Counted from the stretch's first letter, positions 1-10,300 are shown. The stretch is DNA of 64,000 nucleotides from Gammaproteobacteria bacterium (GCA_018815325.1 JAHIYE010000021.1:248001-312000), one strand, 5' to 3'. Made by a program: numbers and translations. Notes: generated by a model from the sequence alone, not told the origin.

Positions 1-29
1 AGATCGGATGGTGCTGAAAGGTAGAAGTA

Positions 30-49
30 GCCCGGCATTCATGCCGGGC
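30..49. other. perfect hairpin downstream of an unseen gene
   Basis: Two 9-bp arms around GCCCGGCAT separated by TC form a perfect inverted repeat. There is no T-tract, so a Rho-independent terminator is possible but not demonstrated. Confidence 0.35.
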
Positions 50-80
50 ACAACTCAGGCACTAGCCGAGAGAACCCCAT

Positions 81-92
81 TTGAATATTCAA
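81..92. promoter_or_regulatory. 12-bp palindrome upstream of first gene (operator candidate)
   Basis: TTGAATATTCAA is a perfect palindrome just before the AAAGGA ribosome binding site (99-104) of the gene at 112. The next gene carries a ParS/Xre-like domain, so autoregulation at this site is conceivable. That is inference only. Confidence 0.3.
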
Positions 93-111
93 CAGAACAA
101 AGGAAATAGAA

Positions 112-507
112 ATGAGCAAATTCCCAATGAATCACGAAGATGAAGGACACAAGCAGGAGATGGCTGAAGTTCCGGCAGAGTTCCCCTGGGATCCGTTTCC
201 GGCATCCCTGTCAGGAGCGCAATCCAAAGTTGCAGCCAGGCTGATTGATGGACGGTATGTGTCAGGTCTGACTGAGGATGAGAGGCGAGGGCGCTACCTG
301 ATGTGTGTTGACCTGGTGGAGCAACTAGTCGAGTACACCGAGCGCAAGCACTTGCAGCGGCCTGATCTGACCTTGCCTGCATTGCTTGATCAGATCGATG
401 ACGGGGTCAGGAAGAAGGGCTGGGAAGTTGGCGCGGTGGAGTTTGACTGGATCATGGGGCGGGTCAGGGTTCGCATATTGCCGGCATACGTACCTCGGAA
501 CACCTGA
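112..507 (+). CDS. hypothetical protein with HipA-like SLSGAQ segment
   Basis: This small protein of 131 residues starts at ATG 112 behind a good AAAGGA site (99-104). No enzyme domain is recognised. Residues near 33-39 read SLSGAQS, resembling the SLAGAQPK segment of HipA-type proteins, followed by a DGRYV-GLT stretch and a largely helical remainder. Similar short proteins occur in betaproteobacterial islands, to my recollection, without assigned function. It ends 22 bases before the next start, so the two genes probably form one operon. No signal peptide or membrane segment is visible. A role with the downstream HAD-ParS/Xre-like protein is possible but unproven. Confidence 0.6.
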   Translation: MSKFPMNHEDEGHKQEMAEVPAEFPWDPFPASLSGAQSKVAARLIDGRYVSGLTEDERRGRYLMCVDLVEQLVEYTERKHLQRPDLTLPALLDQIDDGVRKKGWEVGAVEFDWIMGRVRVRILPAYVPRNT

Positions 508-529
508 TGGGATGCTGAAAGGATCCAAC

Positions 530-1375
530 ATGAAAAATGAACTGGCAACTGAGCGCTTGATACTGTTTCTGGGCTTTGATGGAATGTTGCATCCAGAAGG
601 GGTTGGAGCTGAGCTGGAGTTCGTTTATTTGGACAACTTCGAGCGAGTGATGCGGGAGTACCCGCAAGTCCGGATCGTGGTGTCTTCCTCCAGGCGATTC
701 AGTGAATCCGTTGAGGAATTGCGGATGCATTTCTCGACCGACATACGTAAACGGATCGTAGGTGTCACGCCCAGACTCGCAGAGTCAGAATCGGTACGGG
801 GGCAAAGACAGCGGGAATGTGAAGCCTGGATCAGGGAGGAAAGCCCGGACTCAGGATGGCTGGCGCTGGATGACAGGGAGCAATACTTTGATGAGGGATG
901 TCAGAGCCTGCTGTTGATACCCAACGTGCATGACGGTGGTGCAGGATTAGAGGGAATATATGTTGAAACCTTGCGGATCAGGATCGGTGAGGTTCCGGGA
1001 CAGGAAGCTATAGATCATCCTTCGATGGTGTTGGCCAAGGCGGTGATTCGTTGTTCACAAATATTGGGTATGGATGAGTCAGCCCTGGCTGATGCGTTGG
1101 GAGTTTTCCCCACTTTCATCGAAAAGTTAAAGCGCGGTGAGATTGGACTGGATCCTGGCAGTCAGGCAGGAGAAGTGGCGGCAGTATTGCTCAGGCTTCA
1201 CATGGCACTGCACACGCTGGCAGGAGGAGACCCGGAGAAAATGACGCCCTGGGTGAAATCATTTAATACTGGCCTGGATGGTATTCCGGTTGATCTGCTG
1301 GGTGAGGAGCACGGATTGGGGCGGGTCACGGCGTACGTTGAGAACATGCTTCATCATTGCCAAGCCATTCGTTGA
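530..1375 (+). CDS. HAD-like domain fused to MbcA/ParS/Xre-type domain
   Basis: The start at ATG 530 is chosen because AAAGGA (518-523) precedes it and the HAD fold begins at once. Residues 10-18 read LILFLGFDG, where HAD_18-type proteins have LFLDFDG. Gly15 replaces the nucleophilic Asp, while Asp17 is kept, so phosphatase activity is doubtful. A GVTP segment and an LDD segment match later HAD motifs. Roughly residues 160-275 resemble the MbcA/ParS/Xre antitoxin region (ILGMDESALADALGV, then a WV-SFN segment and IPVDLL). The last few residues and the stop lie in DNA matching an IS3-family orfA, so the native C terminus may have been replaced. It may be a regulator or antitoxin-like protein; no toxin partner is certain. 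Confidence 0.6.
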   Translation: MKNELATERLILFLGFDGMLHPEGVGAELEFVYLDNFERVMREYPQVRIVVSSSRRFSESVEELRMHFSTDIRKRIVGVTPRLAESESVRGQRQRECEAWIREESPDSGWLALDDREQYFDEGCQSLLLIPNVHDGGAGLEGIYVETLRIRIGEVPGQEAIDHPSMVLAKAVIRCSQILGMDESALADALGVFPTFIEKLKRGEIGLDPGSQAGEVAAVLLRLHMALHTLAGGDPEKMTPWVKSFNTGLDGIPVDLLGEEHGLGRVTAYVENMLHHCQAIR

Positions 1376-1564
1376 GGGTCTGCGGCACGGTGCCGATCCT
1401 GGGTGCTGTGGACTCAATGGTTGTCAATCATGAGGAATATGCCCCGTGGTATTGACGCACCGGGCGCAAAGAACTTTCGCGCACAGCAGGTGAAAACTTG
1501 TTTGATTTTTTCATGGCTCCATCTTCTCAAAGGTTGGAGCCTACTCAATGCCAGGGGCGATTCA
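1360..1564 (-). mobile_element. IS3-family remnant (orfA 5' end plus terminal repeat)
   Basis: On the minus strand this segment starts with the terminal sequence TGAATCGCCCC (ending at 1564). It then encodes MKKSNKFSPAVRE, a stop, and in another frame IESTAPRIGTVPQTLNEW. These match the N-terminal part of IS3-family OrfA. The reading frame is broken and the rest of the element is missing. The same terminal and orfA sequence recurs at 13860-13940, so this is a second, decayed copy of one element type. Its left edge is approximate because it merges with the 3' end of the preceding gene. Confidence 0.75.
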
Positions 1565-1949
1565 GGAGGCAGTCCCGGGTTCGTCTACCGGACCGTAAGC
1601 ATTCCAATGCAAACCACCCATCAGAAAAACTGTAGATGCCATATATATTTCGCAAATTTGGGTGGAGTTGGTGCAATGCGCCATAAATGGATTGAAAATT
1701 TAGAAATCCCGCCTATTGATAGAGCGGTTACTCATTTTCTAGTGCAAAATGATCGAAAAGAGTATAGGCAATGAACCATGCTCAGCTTCATTTTTTTCTA
1801 TAAAAAAGAGGGGGGAGCGTGAAAGACGTTAAACGCGTTTCAGTGTCTTATGCCTTGACAAAAACGTTGTCGATTTGCCTATCAAAGTGCCATAAGTGCA
1901 ATCAGACGCCTATATTTTTCGGTAATCCGCGTAGGTCGTTTGAGTAGCA
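1565..1949. other. leader region of the helicase operon
   Basis: I find no supported gene in these 385 bases. Sequence after 1790 is A+T-rich and includes the perfect palindrome AAACGCGTTT (1831-1840) and a TTGACA hexamer (1855-1860). No well-spaced -10 box follows (TATCAA lies 19 bases later), so the promoter is tentative. This is the only place where a promoter for the downstream three-gene operon could sit. Confidence 0.4.
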
Positions 1950-3560
1950 ATGAAAATCCAAGACTTGCTTTCAAGGGTTGATAGGGCCATTTCTGATCTG
2001 ATGCCCGCTGGTGCGCTTTCTCTCGTCACGGCTATCGATCCGGAACTTGCATATCCTAGAAACTTGATTAAGGTTCTTCTGCAGCTCTCTCCAGCAGATG
2101 GATTGCTTGAAAATCCGGCAACCCGGATTCAACTTCTCTTAATGCTTAAGCCGAAGGAGGCCAATGAATTGGCCTCAAGACTCAGTGGGCACAAGGGGGA
2201 AGATGTCTACGACTTTTTGAGCCGGGTTTCTTTCAAAAGAAAAATCGAAAAGACTGTCTTGTTCGACTTCTTCGAGCTGGGGGTTCCTTCCGAGGAAGTG
2301 CGTGAGCAGCCACCGGTGAGTATTAAAGTGATTCCTGGATTCGGACTTTTCTCTCACCAAGCGCGAGCCCTTCGCAAGGTTGAATTGTTTCTGAACAATG
2401 AGCCCCATAGAGCTCTATTGCATATGCCTACCGGCTCAGGTAAAACGCGGACTGCAATGAATGTTGTTGCCAACTACCTGCGTGAACGGGAAAAAGGTGT
2501 TGTTGTGTGGCTCGCACACTCAGAAGAGTTGTGCGAACAAGCTGCGGATGAATTTACAAAGTCTTGGAATGCTTTGGGAATACGAGATGTATCACTTATT
2601 CGGTACTGGGGTGCATATGATGCAGATCTTAAAAATGTTGACGATGGAGTAGTGATTGCCGGTCTAAAAAAAGCTTATTCCAAGCTAAGGACTGACGACC
2701 ACCAAATTAGAAGTCTAAGTGCCAAGAATCCCTTGGTGGTAATGGACGAGGCACATCAAGCTATCGCACCCACATACCAGTTGATCATTAATCAGTTAAT
2801 GCGACCACAGTCCGATGCACGACTGCTTGGGCTATCAGCGACGCCAGGCCGTACATGGAACGACCCAGAAGCAGATCGTGAGTTGTCAGAGTTCTTCGCG
2901 TCCCAAAAAGTTTCTCTCAGGATTGATGGATTTGACAATCCTGTCGCTTACCTCATTGAGCGTGGATATTTAGCAGATCCAAAATTTATAGAAATTGAGT
3001 CATCAGCAAAACTTGCATTGAGTCCTGACGAGCAGCGGCGCATTCAAGAGTCCTTCGAGCTTCCAGAGTCCGTGTTGGATCGATTGGCGGCGGACGAGAA
3101 GCGCAACCTCTTAATTGTGCATCACGCAGAACAATTGCTCAAAAGGCACCGAAGAGTGATTTTATTCGCTGCATCAGTACAGCAGAGTGATCTTTTAGCT
3201 GCCGTACTTTCAGCTCGTGGAGTTTGGGCATCTAGCATTACGTCTAAGTCTCCAAATGGGCGGGCTGAGTCTATAGCTGCATTTAAGGATGACGAGGATC
3301 GTCCCAAAATACTTTGTAATTTTGGTGTGCTTACAACCGGGTTTGATGCGCCACAGACGAGTGCTGCACTAATTGCACGTCCAACTTTATCCTTGGTGCT
3401 CTACAGTCAAATGGTGGGCCGCGCAATGAGGGGCACGGTCGCAGGTGGTAATGCGACATGTGAGATTTTGACTGTCGTTGACACTAGTTTGCCTGGGTTC
3501 AAGTCAGTAGTCGAAGCGTTTTCGAATTGGGAAGATGTGTGGAAGGAATCAGATGAGTAA
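1950..3560 (+). CDS. SF2 DEAD/DEAH-box helicase of defence island
   Basis: This 536-residue protein has the core of a superfamily 2 helicase of the type III restriction/DEAD kind. Walker A MPTGSGKT is at residues 159-166, the DEAH box is in VVMDEAHQA, motif III is LGLSATPGR, and motif VI is QMVGRAMRG near the C terminus. About 130 N-terminal residues before the helicase fold match no domain I recognise. It is the first gene of a tightly packed operon and overlaps the next gene by 8 bases. The neighbours (GHKL ATPase, PLD-like protein) suggest nucleic-acid remodelling in an anti-phage or restriction-like system. There is no nuclease domain in this protein itself. The ribosome binding site is weak. 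Confidence 0.85.
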   Translation: MKIQDLLSRVDRAISDLMPAGALSLVTAIDPELAYPRNLIKVLLQLSPADGLLENPATRIQLLLMLKPKEANELASRLSGHKGEDVYDFLSRVSFKRKIEKTVLFDFFELGVPSEEVREQPPVSIKVIPGFGLFSHQARALRKVELFLNNEPHRALLHMPTGSGKTRTAMNVVANYLREREKGVVVWLAHSEELCEQAADEFTKSWNALGIRDVSLIRYWGAYDADLKNVDDGVVIAGLKKAYSKLRTDDHQIRSLSAKNPLVVMDEAHQAIAPTYQLIINQLMRPQSDARLLGLSATPGRTWNDPEADRELSEFFASQKVSLRIDGFDNPVAYLIERGYLADPKFIEIESSAKLALSPDEQRRIQESFELPESVLDRLAADEKRNLLIVHHAEQLLKRHRRVILFAASVQQSDLLAAVLSARGVWASSITSKSPNGRAESIAAFKDDEDRPKILCNFGVLTTGFDAPQTSAALIARPTLSLVLYSQMVGRAMRGTVAGGNATCEILTVVDTSLPGFKSVVEAFSNWEDVWKESDE

Positions 3561-5364
3561 AGTTGAAATTGTTCCAGCGCATTTGGCCGTTAAGGCTATG
3601 CGTGACAACGGATATAAAAATGCTGCATATGCAGTGGCTGAGTTAATGGATAACTCGATTCAAGCAGGTGCCCGACATGTCGAGTTGCTATGCATTCAGA
3701 AAACAGACTTCGTTGAACAAAGATCACGTCAACGGATCGATCGAATCGCAGTTTTAGATAACGGCCGGGGCATGAACAAAGAAGTTCTTCGAATGGCGCT
3801 TCAATTTGGCAACGGAACTAACTTAGACCCCAAGCAGCAAACGAACATGGGCAAATTTGGCATGGGCCTGCCGGCATCTTCTGTTTCGCAAGCTCGACGC
3901 GTAGATGTTTACTCTTGGCAAAAGGGTATCTCTTCAACACTTCACACATTCCTCGATATTCCGCAAATTGAAAAAGGCACCTTGGACCAGGTTCCAGAGC
4001 CGGTGCCAACCGAGATTCCAAAGGAGTGGCTGGGCTGGAGCAAGGAGTTTGGCGAGTCAGGAACTTTGGTTGTATGGTCCCAAATTGATCGGTGTATATG
4101 GAGGACGGGCAAAGCAATTATTGAGAACTCGGAGCAAATAATTGGACGAATGTATCGGAAGTTTTTGGTCGATCAGAAAGTTCAGATCCGACTAGCTTGT
4201 ATTGAAAGTGAAAGTCTGACATACACCATTGACAAGATGGCGAGGCCAAATGACCCACTTTATTTGATGAGCGGTACGTCTACGCCATCACCTTATGACG
4301 AACAGCCTATGTTCGAGCCTTACCCGGACGTTTCAACCTATGAAACGAACCTGCCGATTCGTATTGGAAACCAGACGCACCAAGTAAGCGTTCGATGCAG
4401 CATGGCCAAGAAATCGGCGCGTGAAGGTGGAACTGCAGGAAGTCGTGACTATGGGACGCACGCAGCTAAAAACGTAGGCGTTTCTGTTGTGCGTGCTGGG
4501 CGAGAGTTAGAGCTTGATCCCGCGTGGGCGCCTGCTTCAGACCCGCGGAATCGTTGGTGGGGCGTAGAGGTTGAATTCCCACCTGCACTTGATGAAATTT
4601 TCGGCGTTACTAACAACAAGCAGAATGCGCGGAATTTTGCTGAAACTGCCACGCTTAACATTGGTGATTTGCTCAAAGAAGGGAAAACAATTTCGGCTTT
4701 GAAGGATGAAATGCTTGATGATGGAGATCCACACGGGCACTTGCTTGAAGTTGCTCATTTGGTGAAGTCCAACATCAAGCAAATGCGAGACCTCATTGAT
4801 GTTCAACTGAAAAATCAAAGAAGCCGTGAGACTCGGCACGATGTGAATGGTCTGCTGGCGGAGAAGGAGGCGACTGAGAAAACACGTCAGAGGCAGGCGG
4901 AAGGTAAGCATGGTGTGAGCGATGCCGATGAAATAAAGCCACAGGAAGAGCGTAAGTCGGATATTGCTGAAACATTGACCCAGCAGGGGTTGAGTGAAGC
5001 CGATGCAAATGATCTGGCGGTTAATGCAGTTAATGATTCTCTAAAATACATATTCGCTGAGGCTAGCCTTGATAGCCCCGCTTTCTTCTCTGTTCAACCG
5101 CGTGGTGGAACATTAATTCTCACGCTTAATACTCTCCATCCAGCTTATTCACGGTTGGTGGATGTTTTGGAGCGAGACCGAACTAACCAAACAACTGAGA
5201 ATCTTCAAGAGCGGTTAAACAATGCACTCGATGGGCTAAAACTTTTGTTAATGGCGTGGGCTCGTTACGAAGATGAGCAAGACTCCGTTAGACGTGAAAA
5301 CGCTCAGGATGCCCGTGTTGATTGGGGCCGCATTGCGCGACGGTTTTTAGATCGGAACGACTAA
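3553..5364 (+). CDS. GHKL-family (Hsp90/MutL/MORC-like) ATPase
   Basis: The start is ATG 3553, inside the end of the helicase gene, giving 603 residues beginning MSKVEIVPAHLAVKAMRDNG. The Bergerat-fold motifs are clear: N box ELMDNSIQAGA (Glu30, Asp33, Asn34), G1 box LDNGRGM (Asp69, Gly71, Gly73) and G2 box GKFGMGL (100-106). The C-terminal third is charged and probably partly coiled coil, with no nuclease motif I can name. GHKL ATPases act as ATP-gated dimer clamps, as in MutL, MORC and Hsp90. Next to a helicase and a PLD-like protein, a DNA-clamping role in defence is the simplest reading. The partner relations are inference. Confidence 0.85.
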   Translation: MSKVEIVPAHLAVKAMRDNGYKNAAYAVAELMDNSIQAGARHVELLCIQKTDFVEQRSRQRIDRIAVLDNGRGMNKEVLRMALQFGNGTNLDPKQQTNMGKFGMGLPASSVSQARRVDVYSWQKGISSTLHTFLDIPQIEKGTLDQVPEPVPTEIPKEWLGWSKEFGESGTLVVWSQIDRCIWRTGKAIIENSEQIIGRMYRKFLVDQKVQIRLACIESESLTYTIDKMARPNDPLYLMSGTSTPSPYDEQPMFEPYPDVSTYETNLPIRIGNQTHQVSVRCSMAKKSAREGGTAGSRDYGTHAAKNVGVSVVRAGRELELDPAWAPASDPRNRWWGVEVEFPPALDEIFGVTNNKQNARNFAETATLNIGDLLKEGKTISALKDEMLDDGDPHGHLLEVAHLVKSNIKQMRDLIDVQLKNQRSRETRHDVNGLLAEKEATEKTRQRQAEGKHGVSDADEIKPQEERKSDIAETLTQQGLSEADANDLAVNAVNDSLKYIFAEASLDSPAFFSVQPRGGTLILTLNTLHPAYSRLVDVLERDRTNQTTENLQERLNNALDGLKLLLMAWARYEDEQDSVRRENAQDARVDWGRIARRFLDRND

Positions 5365-5376
5365 AGTTTTCTCGAA

Positions 5377-6420
5377 ATGAATCACGGCCAAAGAAGTAAT
5401 CGAAGAGAGACATCCACTGGGAGTCGTGGTCATGAAGAGCCACAAGCCGATGCTCTCAGAGAAATGCCGCCTTTTTCTGGCCAACTTGTGGATGGTAAAC
5501 AGGCTTACAACTGGTTGATCGATGCATTGCCTAGGGTTGAGCGGCCGGTTTCGCTTTGCTCCGCATTTCTACGCTCTGAGGCCCTCCTGGCACTGTTTCC
5601 AAATAGCACCGGTCTTGAAAAGGGTAGGATACTTGTACGGTGGCAACTTGGAGACCTGCAAGCCGGCGCATCTGATTTGCAGGGATACTCGGTTGCGAAG
5701 GATTTGGGATTTAAGCTCTTTGTGCGACAGGACTTTCACGGCAAAGTATTCTCTCTGCCTGGTATTGGCGTAGTTGTTGGAAGTGCAAACGCTACTTCTG
5801 CAGGATTTGGATTAAAGGCCTCTTCAAATGCGGAGGTATGCACTCTCGTTCCTTCTTTGGACTCGAATCTTTCTCTAATTGATGATCTCTTCGAATCGGC
5901 AGTTCAGGTTGACGACTCACTTTTTGAAGAGATAAGTGAAGCTCTGATGCAAGCACCAGCTAATGGAGCTGAATTTGGGCAGTGGCCCAAAGAATTGATG
6001 CAGAAACTTCAACCTCCATTGCCTGTCAATTGGCTACTTGTATCTGAGTGCCTGTCCTTTCTTCCGTCGCGAAATGGATCTGGACTTTGGAATGTATCGA
6101 AAGAAGAAGACAGACATCTTCTTGGCTTGCGCGATGTGCCGATAAGCACCGATTGCTTAACAGTTGCTTTTACATCACTTAAGCTCTATCACTGGCTCGT
6201 CGAAACGCTTCGACGTTCTGTGGGAGAACTTTATTTTGGCTCCTTATCTGTAGAACTCCACAATTCACTATTAGATGACCCAGGCATATGTAGGCGTGAT
6301 GTGAAAGACTTGCTTCAGGTGCTGTTGGCTTGGTGCGAGTTTCTGCCAGATTGCCGAGTGGTAATTGATCGACCAAAACATTCACAGCGGATTCGACTCA
6401 AGCTAACGAAACCCTTATAG
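5377..6420 (+). CDS. phospholipase D-like (single HKD) protein
   Basis: This 347-residue protein starts 12 bases after the GHKL gene. Residues 117-145 contain RQDFHGKVF and, after a hydrophobic strand, VGSANATSAGFG. His121, Lys123 and Asn138 fit the H-x-K...GSxN signature of PLD-family nucleases. Only one copy of the motif is present, so an active enzyme would have to dimerise, as known PLD nucleases such as Nuc and BfiI do. The C-terminal half is unassigned. It is the most plausible nuclease of the operon. It ends 39 bases from the end of the oppositely oriented PAPS-reductase-like gene. The start codon has only a weak ribosome binding site. Confidence 0.7.
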   Translation: MNHGQRSNRRETSTGSRGHEEPQADALREMPPFSGQLVDGKQAYNWLIDALPRVERPVSLCSAFLRSEALLALFPNSTGLEKGRILVRWQLGDLQAGASDLQGYSVAKDLGFKLFVRQDFHGKVFSLPGIGVVVGSANATSAGFGLKASSNAEVCTLVPSLDSNLSLIDDLFESAVQVDDSLFEEISEALMQAPANGAEFGQWPKELMQKLQPPLPVNWLLVSECLSFLPSRNGSGLWNVSKEEDRHLLGLRDVPISTDCLTVAFTSLKLYHWLVETLRRSVGELYFGSLSVELHNSLLDDPGICRRDVKDLLQVLLAWCEFLPDCRVVIDRPKHSQRIRLKLTKPL

Positions 6421-6459
6421 ATAAGTAGTTATGGACTGCTCCCGGACCGACCATGATGG

Positions 6460-7302
6460 TTATTTATGGCAAACCAGACAAGCTCCGCCGCCCTCATCTT
6501 CTAGGTAAAGATCATCAATATCAATTGGCTCGACTATTCCAACTCTCAGTGGGTTGGGTACGCGACATTCAAGTTCTTTTGCTTTCCTGGTTTCAAACTC
6601 AGCTTCTATCTGAGCGGCTCTCTCCGGTTTCTCCAATTCCTCCAATGATTCACGCTGTATCCAAGTGAAGGGAGAGCCGTGTTCTTTAGCCGTTTTTTCA
6701 TAGGTTTTCGCCGCTTCGAAGTCTTCTGGGTGATTCCGTTTCAAGCGGACCCACTCAATTTTCTGCTGGTAAAAGCAAAAGGTGCACCCACTGCGTGAAC
6801 GCCAGTCGTAATATGCTGGAAGTCCAAGGTTGGATGCCTCAAGAATCTCCAAGACACCTAGTTTGTCGACGCCGCTCTCTCTAAACGGCAACCGAACTAC
6901 AAGATTTTCATCATGAGTCAGCATGCCATCACGGTGATCTTCATCAGCCCGAATGGCGACATAGCTCCACACTTTTTCCTTCGCCGCAAGCCAAGGTTTA
7001 ATCCATTTTTTGAATGGATCAATCTTTAACTTTTGTGTACACCAGCGAGTATTTGGGGATGGAAGAAAGTGTCCATACTGGCGCAACCAAAAATCAAAAT
7101 CGCGATCAGGATTTAGTCGCAAAATTGGCTTACCTAAAAAACCCTCTAACCGACCTAGAAAATCGTAAACCTCTGGGAGCTCTTTGCCTGTGTCAGTAAA
7201 GAAGTATTCGATGTTTAGCTCTGGGTGGTGCTGTCGCATGTAGACCGCTAGGGCCGCGCTGTCTTTACCCCCAGACAAACCAAGCACATGGTGTTCTGTC
7301 AT
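6460..7302 (-). CDS. PAPS reductase / DndC-like PP-loop protein
   Basis: This 280-residue protein begins with the PP-loop SGGKDS (residues 10-15) of the PAPS reductase/ATP-pyrophosphatase superfamily. It has RWCTQKLKIDP around Cys88, CTFC (Cys173, Cys176), Cys246 and a C-terminal CLVC (Cys275, Cys278). The Cys pairs could hold an iron-sulfur cluster, as in DndC. DndC and the BrxP protein of type 4 BREX share this fold; DndC acts in DNA phosphorothioation. The gene starts one base after the ATPase gene ends, so the two are co-translated. No cysteine desulfurase (DndA/IscS) lies nearby, so sulfur would have to come from a housekeeping enzyme. The exact reaction is unknown. Confidence 0.8.
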   Translation of the reverse strand: MTEHHVLGLSGGKDSAALAVYMRQHHPELNIEYFFTDTGKELPEVYDFLGRLEGFLGKPILRLNPDRDFDFWLRQYGHFLPSPNTRWCTQKLKIDPFKKWIKPWLAAKEKVWSYVAIRADEDHRDGMLTHDENLVVRLPFRESGVDKLGVLEILEASNLGLPAYYDWRSRSGCTFCFYQQKIEWVRLKRNHPEDFEAAKTYEKTAKEHGSPFTWIQRESLEELEKPERAAQIEAEFETRKAKELECRVPNPLRVGIVEPIDIDDLYLEDEGGGACLVCHK

Positions 7303-10300
7303 TTATATCTCCTCGCGTTGCTTTGCGTTTAAAAGAAGGGCGCCAGCTTCTGCTAGTGCTGCGAGAGCTACCTCGTGTGACTGAGTTTGTAGGTCGGCAA
7401 TCAGCTTTGTGGCAAGTTGGCTCACGGCAGTCGAATCTTTGGAATCAATGTCGATGCTGGCAGATGCTTCAAGGCCCATGCCGCCACCAAAAACGATGCC
7501 AATAGCCCGCCGAGTTGATGGCCTACCACGAAGAGGAGCAATGGTCTCAGCGCGTCTGAAGTCGTGTGCCCAAGACGCTAGCTGCAATATGGCGACGTCA
7601 ATATCACGGTCCACAAACTGAGCTGGTACTTTGCTAGTTGCAAGGCTGACCAGAGACTCTATGGCTGTGTTCGTCCCGTCAAATGCCTCTAGACGCGTAA
7701 CAAAGGCCTCAAGCCTAAATTCTCCAGCAATGCCCTTAACCACTTTGGCACGCTTGTGCAAATGTTCAAGATCGCCATTCACTTGATCAAGTGCCTGAAA
7801 TAAAGAATTCCTTATGTTGTTCAGAACCAATCCATAAGTACTTTGTAATTCCTTTACGACTCCTTGCAGCTTTTTTGTTAAGTCTGATAGATCTTGCTCA
7901 CCTAGTAATGTGGGTAAATCGGTAAAGAGAACTTTAATGGGATCACTGGCTTTCAATAACATTGCTCTGATGGCCTGCGCATCTGCAGAGATTGTCGTAG
8001 TCCGTTTCGTCCAGTTAGGTAATGAAACTACTAACGCGACGAGTGACCGAGCCACCTCTAGCGGGTCATCAACCCGTTTCCTGCTTGCATGGCTTGGAAC
8101 ACAATCTGCTATCGCCTTCAAGTAAGCTGTTTTGTCACGAGACGCCGAAACATAGCTGAAAGATACGCAACTCGGGTCTAGCAACCATTCATCAATTACA
8201 ACTTCAGTTAGTTCAGCGGTAAAAACTCCGTTTAGATAAAGCGCCAAAGTAGATCGGTTAGCCAAGAAAAATGCAAGCGCCAAAACAGGCATAACACCTT
8301 GCCGCAGACCATATGGTGGTTTGGACCAGAGCTCGTAAATTTCGGACACCTTCCTAGATGATCCAACTTCAAGAACGAATCCGGCGGTAGCTACCCAGAG
8401 CTTACTTATGGCAACGTGTCGGGTATCAACGTAATACGGCTCCCCAAAATTGAAGTGACCATCTTGCCGCTCTCGGTGAAGACCAGTTTCCTTAAGTATG
8501 CTCACGTATAGCCCCTTGTCCGCTGGGTATCCGGTGTAATCCATGTCCTTTGCGGTAGCTTGGCTTAGCATTCGGTACATAAGGTCTTTGCGCGCCCTAA
8601 TGCTGTTACTTGACGGCTTCTCTCGGTTGATCAGTTCATTGTTGAGATGCGGTGTACTGTGAAAAATTTCCTGCGCGATATTCGATGCAATATTGGAGAT
8701 CGATTGCGTGTGTCCGTGGTTTTGAAGTTCGCCTTGCCAATACCATTTAGATAGATTGAACGCATCAGCTAATTCATCCTCTAGCGCTGCACGCACAGAG
8801 CCAATTCTTCCTAGCAACTCTTTGCGAGCCACTGAATCACCGTCAAGTTCTGTTCGGGTACTAAAAACGTGCTCGCAAGCGAACAGCTCAGAACTCAATT
8901 CAGAGATCCGATCTGCATTCTCAGGGAGACCAATAACCAGCCCGTGCTCCCTGGTTTGGTTTGTAAGTTTTCGGATTCTGGAATGTGTCTTTCCAGCTCC
9001 GATAGTTATGTCTGGCAGACAAAGAAGAAATGTTCCGGCACTACCTCGCTCAGGTTTGTAGTGGTCAATCTCGCGCTCTAGATCGTCGATGCGCACAAGT
9101 CTGCGAATGAACCAGCGCATAGTGCCTGTTTCACTATAGACTCGCTTCGCCAGAATGGGTTGCATATCCATCAAGGTGGAAAGCCTCTGCAGGTCAGGCT
9201 GACCCAGCTCGCCTACCGCGCGATGTATAGCTCCCTCGATGTCAAAATCACTGCCCGCAAAAACACCATATGCCGAAAGGTGTTTTCGCTCAATCAAAAT
9301 CTTCCACGCCGTCAGGTCATGCAATGCCGCCTTTACTTCTTCAGCGCTGGCGTCTTGGGCGCATGTATTTAATACAGTCATCTCAGGAACCAAACCGGAT
9401 CCGCCGCGAAACAACTCAATAAGTGCAACGCTTTTGGTCAATTCGATGTGCAGCCGAGTTCCTTTTGCCTCTACACGTTCAACTGCCTCAGCGGCAACCG
9501 CCCAACGGTGGCCATCGGATGAGGCAAGGATGGCTTGATCCAAATTGGCTTTGAGATAGTCCCAGTAGCGTGATGGCGAATACATCGGAGCCTGAATGGC
9601 CGATGTAGTCTCCAAAAACTCCATAAAGCCTAGAGGCTCGCGCGACGCCAAGAAGCCGAAAGTACTCCGCTCATTTTGACTAAACCGTCGGCGAGATATA
9701 GGTCCAAGAAGTGTTGCAACCACTGGATGTAGTGGCCAGCAGCGCTGTGTAGCGCTCGTAACGCTCGGTGGCGTTACGGGGCGCCTCTCCATGATGGCCT
9801 GTGTGACGATCTTGGCAATTTGGGTTGAGTTTCCCTTTTCAATATGCTGATTTGTTTCAATCGCACGGCCAACGAGTTCAACCACTTCGTCAACGGCAGC
9901 TACCATGGGCATATCAATGAATCGGCCCTGAACTTTCGCCCACTCATCTCTCGCTTCACGACCGAGTCTTGAAGCATATGCTTCAAAAGATTGATGAAGA
10001 ATCCCAACTACGATGAGCTTTCCAGAGGACCTGCTAGCTGCTTCAGCAAGCTCTTGGAAAAAGTGCAAATCTACGCCTTCATGCGAAGCTGCCTCAAGAA
10101 ACTTCCCCATTTCATCTATTACTACTAATACACCTTGTGAGTGCTGCTCCGAGGCATTAACTAGCTCGCCAATGACATCTGATGAGGCGGCAGTTCTTCT
10201 TTTTACCAGGCCATCACCATTAGCCAGGCTTAGAGCTTTCGCTAGTTCCTCATGAATTTTCGCTCTCTTTCCGACCAATGGAACGACCAACCATCCAGCC

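Noticed and set aside
1403-1774. Open frame of 123 codons after the HAD-ParS gene
   Set aside because: It runs antisense across an IS3 remnant and has no ribosome binding site or recognisable family.
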